Shown here piece after piece: positions 7,500 through 12,423 of a stretch of DNA of 12,423 bases (positions within the stretch are counted from its first letter, which is position 1; the number at the start of each line of letters is the position of its first letter). Source of the DNA: Saccoglossus kowalevskii (lineage: Eukaryota; Hemichordata; Enteropneusta; Harrimaniidae); contig NW_003138324.1 of NCBI RefSeq assembly GCF_000003605.2, forward strand, positions 309,302-321,724. The letters are read 5' to 3'. A program made the position numbers and the translations under genes. The notes beneath the pieces were generated by a model. The model did not search any database. It was not told where the DNA came from and saw nothing but the letters and a program-made list of their open reading frames with translations.

Positions 7500-8114
7500 A
7501 CTTTTAGATATTATAGATGAAAGCATTTTCTTATTTTTTGGATGGCTATGATGTCATACTTCACCAAGGTGGTGGGTCACATACACTGATGAAAAATTGA
7601 ATATCTAGAGAATAGTAAGTGATATAAAAATGTAAACACATACCTTTTCTAGGTTGAGTATTTGCACCCAATGTTCTCCTATTTATTTTTGAAGGCACGA
7701 CTTTAATTTCCAATCCGATTGATTTACTAGCACAATATCACTATAAACACCACTCATAGCTTCCATTGAAAAGAACTTTCATACCATTCAGAATCTATAT
7801 TTTGTACATTCCCAGTGTTGTATTGTGCACAGTTACTTAGTATCTATCCCGACTTCGAGTTTTGTTTATAGTTCTCGACGAAGCCGTAGTTTTAAGGGGA
7901 AACGTTGAATTAAATGTTATCGTTTTTTGAAAGGGCTAATTAGATAGTGCGAACTTATTTTTTCACTGCTTACTTATTTTGTATTTAATTCCGATAGCGA
8001 AATTGAATAATCACGCGACGTAATTATATACTGATCGAGTCGATAAATATGATATATAAGAGGCAATATTTATTACTAGTAATCGTTTTTCTAAGTAACT
8101 ATTCACAAGGTTAG
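7500..8114. other. AT-rich spacer, TATA-like site near its right end
   Basis: No coding signal is seen. TATATAAG at 8053-8060 would suit a core promoter for the frames at 8115-8691, but such sequences are frequent in AT-rich DNA. Confidence 0.35.
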
Positions 8115-8262
8115 ATGTTCCCGACGTTGACCGTACTACTGTGGCCATTTTTTCATATGCTACCGAAGAAGGGTCATTTCCAGAAACATCTTGCTAAATT
8201 GAATTGTTACATTAGGACAACGATTACCGAATATTGCCTACTACATATTGTCCTAAATAAAG

Positions 8263-8691
8263 ATGTTCGTATTCGTAAATCTCTCAGATCTATATGTCGA
8301 TTATGGCATAGGCATTCCACAATATGATTGGAAGAAACGACCGAGCCACGTTAAAAACATTTTTACTGCTTTGAGCCAGCTACAAAAAAACAAAAAAAAA
8401 AAAACATTTTGTTTTATACCAGAGATACCAGTTAAGTTGGAATCAAATGACTTCAGTTTTGTACTGGATATTGTCGGCCATATCAATAAAACCAGAAAAT
8501 TAATATGTTATGTAACATACTTCATATTTGACGGTGATGATCACCTCACCCTTCTTTCACCGGCGCCACTGTGGAGCGATGTAACACACACACCGAACAG
8601 ATCACTAAACTTTGTCAAAAATGATGTAATTATTTCAGAAGATTCACTTTCAGCTGCTGCAATTCCAATAATTATTCTTGTAGATTTGTAG
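8263..8691 (+). CDS. Hypothetical 142-codon frame, unrecognised
   Basis: This is the longest open frame in the window. It starts MFVFVNLSDLYVDYGIGIPQ, has a lysine run (QKNKKKK near residues 42-48) that merely translates an A-rich stretch at 8386-8404, and ends with a hydrophobic SAAAIPIIILVDL. A stop codon lies shortly before the ATG, so the frame cannot extend upstream. I see no domain, signal peptide or catalytic motif; the hydrophobic tail could be a weak membrane segment. A 70-codon frame (8115-8327) overlaps its start in another phase. For DNA of this composition one frame of this length by chance is not very surprising. The fold-back element inserted 34 bases past its stop shows that the area tolerates insertions. 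Confidence 0.2.
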   Translation: MFVFVNLSDLYVDYGIGIPQYDWKKRPSHVKNIFTALSQLQKNKKKKTFCFIPEIPVKLESNDFSFVLDIVGHINKTRKLICYVTYFIFDGDDHLTLLSPAPLWSDVTHTPNRSLNFVKNDVIISEDSLSAAAIPIIILVDL

Positions 8692-8725
8692 TTATGATTA
8701 AAAACGAACGTGCAACGTGTAAACT

Positions 8726-8930
8726 GGACTGGCAAAGTCGGGACTTTTTTACAAAAAAATAATTGTTAAATGTCAATTTATTCTTTTAAAGGTTATCGCA
8801 AAAACTAGCGTGACTGCGAAAGAAATTCTTTTGCGGTCAGATTAGTTTTCGCGATCACGTTAAAAGGAATAAAAAACAATTAATTATTTCTTTTTGTAAA
8901 ACAAAAAAGAAGTCCCGACTTTGCCAGTCT
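8726..8930. mobile_element. Fold-back (nearly full palindrome) element with 11-base flanking direct repeats
   Basis: The left edge reads GACTGGCAAAGTCGGGACTT from 8727 and the reversed right edge reads the same 20 bases. Pairing continues almost to the centre near 8826 (TTTATTC, ATCGC.AAAACTA, TGAC.GC.AAAGAA), broken by small indels in A/T runs, so each arm is about 100 bases. The sequence ACGTGTAAACT occurs immediately outside on the left (8715-8725) and on the right (8931-8941), an exact 11-base candidate target-site duplication. There is no coding capacity. Long arms and a 9- to 11-base duplication suggest a Mutator-like or Foldback-type mobiliser, by inference. The match of the ends and flanks indicates a fairly recent insertion. 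Confidence 0.9.
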
Positions 8931-8941
8931 ACGTGTAAACT

Positions 8942-11200
8942 AATAATGTCACCCTTTTGAACTCGATTGATGAAGTGACGTCGAAATAACATGTGAATTA
9001 GTCTTTACATACGCCTCCAGCGGCAGAAACTGTCGATGGCCGAGATCATTTGCTGGAGGAAACAAGCAGGGTGGTACTCAATAAACACATAACCGCATAG
9101 TTATTTTTATTCTATCTTTGTTGTACAATGTCCCCAATATTTTGATAAAAAATAACATATATGTGAATTATTCAATAAGTTAAGTCTACAAAAGTATTTT
9201 CTTGACTAACACCTCATAGAATGTTACACCCACCAGAATGGAATAGACCAAAGTTAGTTTGACTGAAACGAGAGATGGGGCATGTGCTTTTTTGTGCTGT
9301 CGTGAGATATTAAGATCTGCAGTTGCATTATTTCCCGTGTTTTTGAAAGGTAATGTATTTGTCCAAGGCAGAATGTCCACGTGTATTTTGTGATATCCGT
9401 CGTGTTATCATGTTAAGTATGTGCAGTCGTGTAGCTGTGCTTTTTTGAGGAGAAATTTAAAAATGTCGCTGCGTCTGTCGTTAAATATGCGCAGTAACCG
9501 GTCATCCCAGACTCGTTGGACGAGTGGAGAGGACTGCAATGAAGTTCGTCGTCGTGCAATGGCTTAGACAGATCCACAATGTCAATATTGATTCGTCACC
9601 TCCCATCGATGAGAATCGTTAGTGATTTAAATGTTAGGGCGGCACATATTCACTCAGGGGAGGGGTCAGTTAAATCGGTTGGAGGGAAAATCGTATCTGG
9701 GAAATTTCAAAAGGCACCTTTATTTTGACGTTGTCTGGCAATTTGTGGATAGGATGACACTCTGTCTAGATAAATAGCGTACGATACAATGGCTTTGATG
9801 TAGAACAAGATTTTGTGGTCTACTACCCAGATTTTTTTTATATTTCATCCATCGTCGTAACCGTGCATGGCACTTTATCCGGGGGGGGGGGGCAGTTGAT
9901 ACATAGCTGGGCAGGGAGGTGCCCCTGAGTGCTCAAACGTGTGACCAATTTTATACCTGAATAGTGGCAAAATCTATATCCATATTTATACCAAAGTACC
10001 ATTTCTGTCATTACTGTTTATTCCAAATAAAACAGTTACCGTATTTGCTCTTTTAGAAGAGCATCACCTCTGTCACTTACATAAGAGCATATTTATACCT
10101 ATCTTGATCAGAAATAAGACCAAATCCAGAAAACAAGACCTATTTCAGGGGCACGTCCCCATTAGGCAAGTTCTATGTATTGCCCCCACTCCCTCGAGCA
10201 CTTTATGCGGTAACTTTATAAAAAAAATGTCATTTTGCTGAGTTTTGACGCTGTAATAACGACTGAGAGCAAGAATGTTTGAATTTGAAATTAGTAAATT
10301 ATCAAATATACAGGTTGTAGTTAGTGTTTTATTGTCATGGAGTCTGACTATCAAAGTATGGCTGGTAAGCTCTAGCAGTCATACTATTTCTAAGCAATCT
10401 GCTGTAAAAAAAAAAAAAAACAATTACCAGGGTAACTGAAAAATATGTGCAACCTCACATTTGTTTGGATTATCATTCTTATCATATCTAGTAAACGTTG
10501 AACAACTTGTATATATCTCATACTATGTTACTGCTAACCGGATTATGCTGATACTCTGAAACTGCCATATGCCCTTCCCAAAAGATGGCGGAAACCTTCC
10601 TTAAAATCGGCAACAGCGAGAAATATTGTTTCAAAATTGCTGATTATATATTCAAAAACTATTTGAGATATATACTAAGACATTCGCCTAAATGTTACAC
10701 AGCTGCAAATGTCAAAATTTCGTGAACGCATCTTCTTTTGTTTTAAAAATGTCAGGATCTGTTTTACAAAGAAATGTGCAATTTCCGTAGAAGCACAAAG
10801 TGTGCAGAATATCCCCGGTGTTCGGTAAACTTTGACGGTGTCTAAGCCAATGCAACGAAGCGAGGCGCACATATAGCACATGGATTTAAGCCGATTAACA
10901 ACTTAAACAATGTGCGTTCTCAGTCTGTTTATTGGTTATCTGAGGTGCAACTAACATAATCTCTTTATTGTACATTTATCTGTGCCACTCCAGCACGAGA
11001 CCGTTAATCTGATCTACAATTACTACAATAAGTGATACGAAGACCAACAACGCCAAAAAGTTACAGTAGTTACCTGACTTAATCAACAAATTGCAATGAT
11101 CACTGAAAATATGGGCCAATGATATAGATTTTATCATGTCCATGAAAAATACATCAATACATTGATTACAAACATTGACGATGATTCCCAGACAAAGATA
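8942..11200. other. Long stretch without a supported gene
   Basis: The frames at 9186-9380, 10145-10354 and 10675-10881 (all minus) are 64 to 69 codons, unrecognised and of background length. Notable low-complexity features are a 12-base G run (9881-9892) and a 15-base A run (10406-10420). Small dyads are ACTCGT-TGG-ACGAGT (9511-9525) and GCTCTT-TTAG-AAGAGC (10047-10062). The latter sits in wording (TTACCGTATTTGCTCTTTTA, then ATAAGAGCATATTTATACC near 10081) that resembles an interspersed repeat, but I cannot delimit it. AAGATGGCGG at 10583-10592 resembles a YY1 site. No RNA gene was found. Confidence 0.5.
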
Positions 11201-11272
11201 GCGGTATTCTCAGACACTTCACTATATTTATAATTCTGATAGTTTATGCCGGGATAGCTCAACTACTACTGA

Positions 11273-11455
11273 TGGCAATGCCGATGTGAGAGTATTGTCT
11301 CATCACCTTCTTCAACGCGAGAAGCAGCTGACATAACAGGAGATGCCATGATTGAATGGAACAACTTCAAAAATTATTTGAAGGATACCATTTTACACCA
11401 AGATCTAAAACTTGAACCTATTGTCATTTATGTGCAACATCGTTATTGCAATTAG
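11273..11455 (+). other. Open stretch of 60 codons without a start codon
   Basis: The frame opens after a TGA at 11270-11272 and closes at a TAG at 11453-11455. It reads evenly, with REAADITGDAMIEWNNFKNY and then HQDLKLEPIVIYV, and its only ATG is at 11348. The W..FK..L wording is vaguely like the middle of hAT-type or zinc-finger transposase relatives, but it is on the opposite strand from the hAT remnant at 11999-12178. A plausible acceptor (TTACTTTTATATTACAG) lies further on, near 11541. I treat it as a possible exon or transposon fragment, not a gene. Confidence 0.2.
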
Positions 11456-11805
11456 GTTTTCCAAAGATCAGAAAACTATATTGTGTTCTGCCGTACCATA
11501 TCGCTAAAAACTTATTTTTGTTTGGTTACTTTTATATTACAGAAAAGTATGTTATTGTTGTACTTGTTTTTACAAAAAATTGTTTTATTTTGGGGTACTT
11601 CTGAAAAATATTTATTTAGATAACCATTTAACATAAAAATCAACAAATACAACAAATAGTTTTAATATAATTCTGTTTATTGTACATAATACATTGTAAC
11701 TGTTGAATTATTTTTTGCCTTCAATGTTATACTCCATGTCTTCATGATAAATCAGTGTTCTTTACAAATTAAAATTGATAGAGGGAACGTGACCCAAGAA
11801 CGTAG

Positions 11806-11865
11806 AAGTGGGCAGTATGAAGTCAAATGTCAAAGTGGGCGTGGCAAAATCATGTCAAAGTGGGC
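11806..11865. repeat. Iterated AAGTGGGC motif
   Basis: ATGTCAAAGTGGGC occurs exactly at 11827-11840 and 11852-11865, and AAGTGGGCAG appears earlier, at about 11806-11815. It lies beyond the 3' end of the hAT remnant (which reads leftwards), where a subterminal region of that element could fall. No terminal inverted repeat was located. Confidence 0.7.
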
Positions 11866-11902
11866 AGGGCATTTAACCGGTAGTTAAAGGATAACTGGAA
11901 AT

Positions 11903-11923
11903 ATTCATACAAAAAGTATGAAT
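11903..11923. repeat. Small hairpin
   Basis: ATTCATAC (11903-11910) pairs with GTATGAAT (11916-11923) around AAAAA. No terminator role is implied in a eukaryotic setting. Confidence 0.7.
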
Positions 11924-11938
11924 ACACATCAATAGTGT

Positions 11939-11944
11939 TTTATT
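11939..11944 (-). promoter_or_regulatory. Possible polyadenylation signal of the hAT remnant
   Basis: AATAAA on the minus strand lies about 55 bases past the stop codon of the hAT transposase remnant, a suitable place for its transcript end. It could be chance in AT-rich DNA. Confidence 0.4.
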
Positions 11945-11998
11945 TCCATAAATACATATTTTACAGTATTTACATTAACAATGATCTTAATTTTAGTC

Positions 11999-12178
11999 TC
12001 AAACATCAAGTTTAATTCTTCTGTTCCTTATCTAAGACCATACAGCAGTTGCCTTGTTGAAGTCAAAATCCTTGGGTTGGGGGCTTCAATGCTGATCAGC
12101 AACAGGGCATTCAACACATTCTGGGACAATCTATTTCTGAGTTCTCTTTTTATTCAGAGCACAAAAGCCCCTTTCACA
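11999..12178 (-). pseudogene. hAT transposase C-terminal (dimerisation) fragment, frameshifted
   Basis: On the minus strand from 12178 the frame reads CERGFCALNKKRTQK and meets a TAG. One base off, it continues NRLSQNVLNALLLISIE, then the first frame resumes with KDFDFNKATAVW, another TAG, and IRNRRIKLDV to a TGA at 11999-12001. This is the order of the hAT dimerisation region: 'SERGFS.MN.IK...R..L....L..LL.I..E......F.....W....RR'. Two compensating frameshifts and two in-frame stops show that it is dead. Homology begins right after TTGATTTACAG, which could be a splice acceptor, and the next 40 bases upstream lead straight into a different repeat at 12216, so the rest of the gene is absent here. 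hAT transposases cut and paste DNA with 8-base target duplications. Confidence 0.75.
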
Positions 12179-12215
12179 TCTGTAAATCAATGAAAATAAA
12201 TAATATTAGTTATTA

Positions 12216-12248
12216 GTCCCCGTTCGGACGTAGTCCGAAAACGGGGAC
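12216..12248. repeat. Strong hairpin at the start of the right-edge repeat
   Basis: GTCCCCGTTCGGAC (12216-12229) pairs with GTCCGAAAACGGGGAC (12233-12248) around GTA, with two unpaired bases in the right arm. It stands at the junction between the hAT debris and the CCGT-rich repeat. Confidence 0.9.
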
Positions 12249-12266
12249 TTATGTTTTGCCCTGTGT

Positions 12267-12302
12267 GCGTCCGTGTGTCCGTGCGTCCGTCCGTCCGTCC
12301 GT
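12267..12302. repeat. (CCGT)n microsatellite with GTGT interruptions
   Basis: The tract runs GCGTCCGTGTGTCCGTGCG and then four CCGT units. It is part of the right-edge repeat. Confidence 0.85.
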
Positions 12303-12423
12303 GATCACCTGTATCTCGAACATGCATGGACCGATTAAGTTCAAACTTCACTCATACATCACACATTATATGGGACATATGCACAAGCATTTTTTTCATG
12401 ATCCGATTAACGATAGCCGAATA

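Larger units (their letters stand above)
12216..12423. repeat. Interspersed repeat, left end, continuing past the window
   Basis: After the hairpin comes GGGGACTTATGTTTTGCCCT, a CCGT-type simple tract and then wording such as CTCGAACATGCATGGACCGA followed by AAGTTCAAACTTCACTCATA. This reads like an abundant non-coding repeat of invertebrate genomes. I recall similar phrases but cannot name the family or check copy number. The right end is outside the window. Confidence 0.5.

Noticed and set aside
9881-9892. 12-base G run as a possible edge of another hAT-like element
   Set aside because: No CAG-type terminus or matching partner end was found around it.
1605-10592. Repeated ATGGCGG words (about 1606, 6374 and 10585) as possible YY1-type start sites
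   Set aside because: Three 7-base words in 12 kb have no shared context or downstream coding frame; they could arise by chance.
11981-12193. 70-codon plus-strand frame
   Set aside because: It is the antisense shadow of the hAT dimerisation-domain relic on the minus strand.

Overview
This looks like intergenic or intronic DNA from an invertebrate animal nuclear genome. The reasons are the AT-rich background, the absence of long open frames or operon-like gene spacing, a decayed animal-type non-LTR retrotransposon end with an AATAAA signal and a (TTA)n tail, a decayed hAT transposase end, many short inverted-repeat transposons and long homopolymer runs. I cannot name the species. No complete gene, tRNA, rRNA or CRISPR array is visible, and no prokaryotic-style defence or biosynthetic system is present. 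Layout from left to right: 1-812 is the 3' end of a LINE, read on the plus strand and broken by frameshifts. 813-1740 is AT-rich with no convincing gene. 1741-1867, 2138-2235 and 3572-3871 are three related short elements with TA at their edges and terminal inverted repeats carrying GTCGTCG. 2498-2655 may be a small hAT-like element. 2810-2955 and 3285-3445 look like two diverged copies of one segment. 4015-4205 is a repeat built from two direct copies and one inverted copy of a roughly 28-base module. 4206-6100 holds no clear gene; the best coding candidate is a 210-base exon-like stretch on the minus strand at 5578-5787. 6108-7161 is a roughly 1-kb element with 38-base terminal inverted repeats and subterminal palindromes, fronted by a near-perfect 47-base palindrome. 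7399-7412 is a perfect palindromic RFX/X-box-type site. 8263-8691 is the longest open frame (142 codons), unrecognised and only doubtfully a gene. 8726-8930 is an almost fully palindromic fold-back element flanked by an 11-base direct repeat. 8942-11200 shows nothing but short low-complexity features. 11273-11455 is an open stretch without a start codon. 11999-12178 (minus) is the broken dimerisation-domain end of a hAT transposase. 12216 to the right edge is the start of an interspersed repeat that opens with a strong hairpin. The genes do not form a pathway. The theme is layered transposon debris: at least five unrelated element types, mostly non-autonomous. The best leads are the fold-back element with its 11-base flanking repeat, the TA-flanked three-copy family, the 1-kb inverted-repeat element with its head-to-head terminus, and the isolated X-box palindrome.
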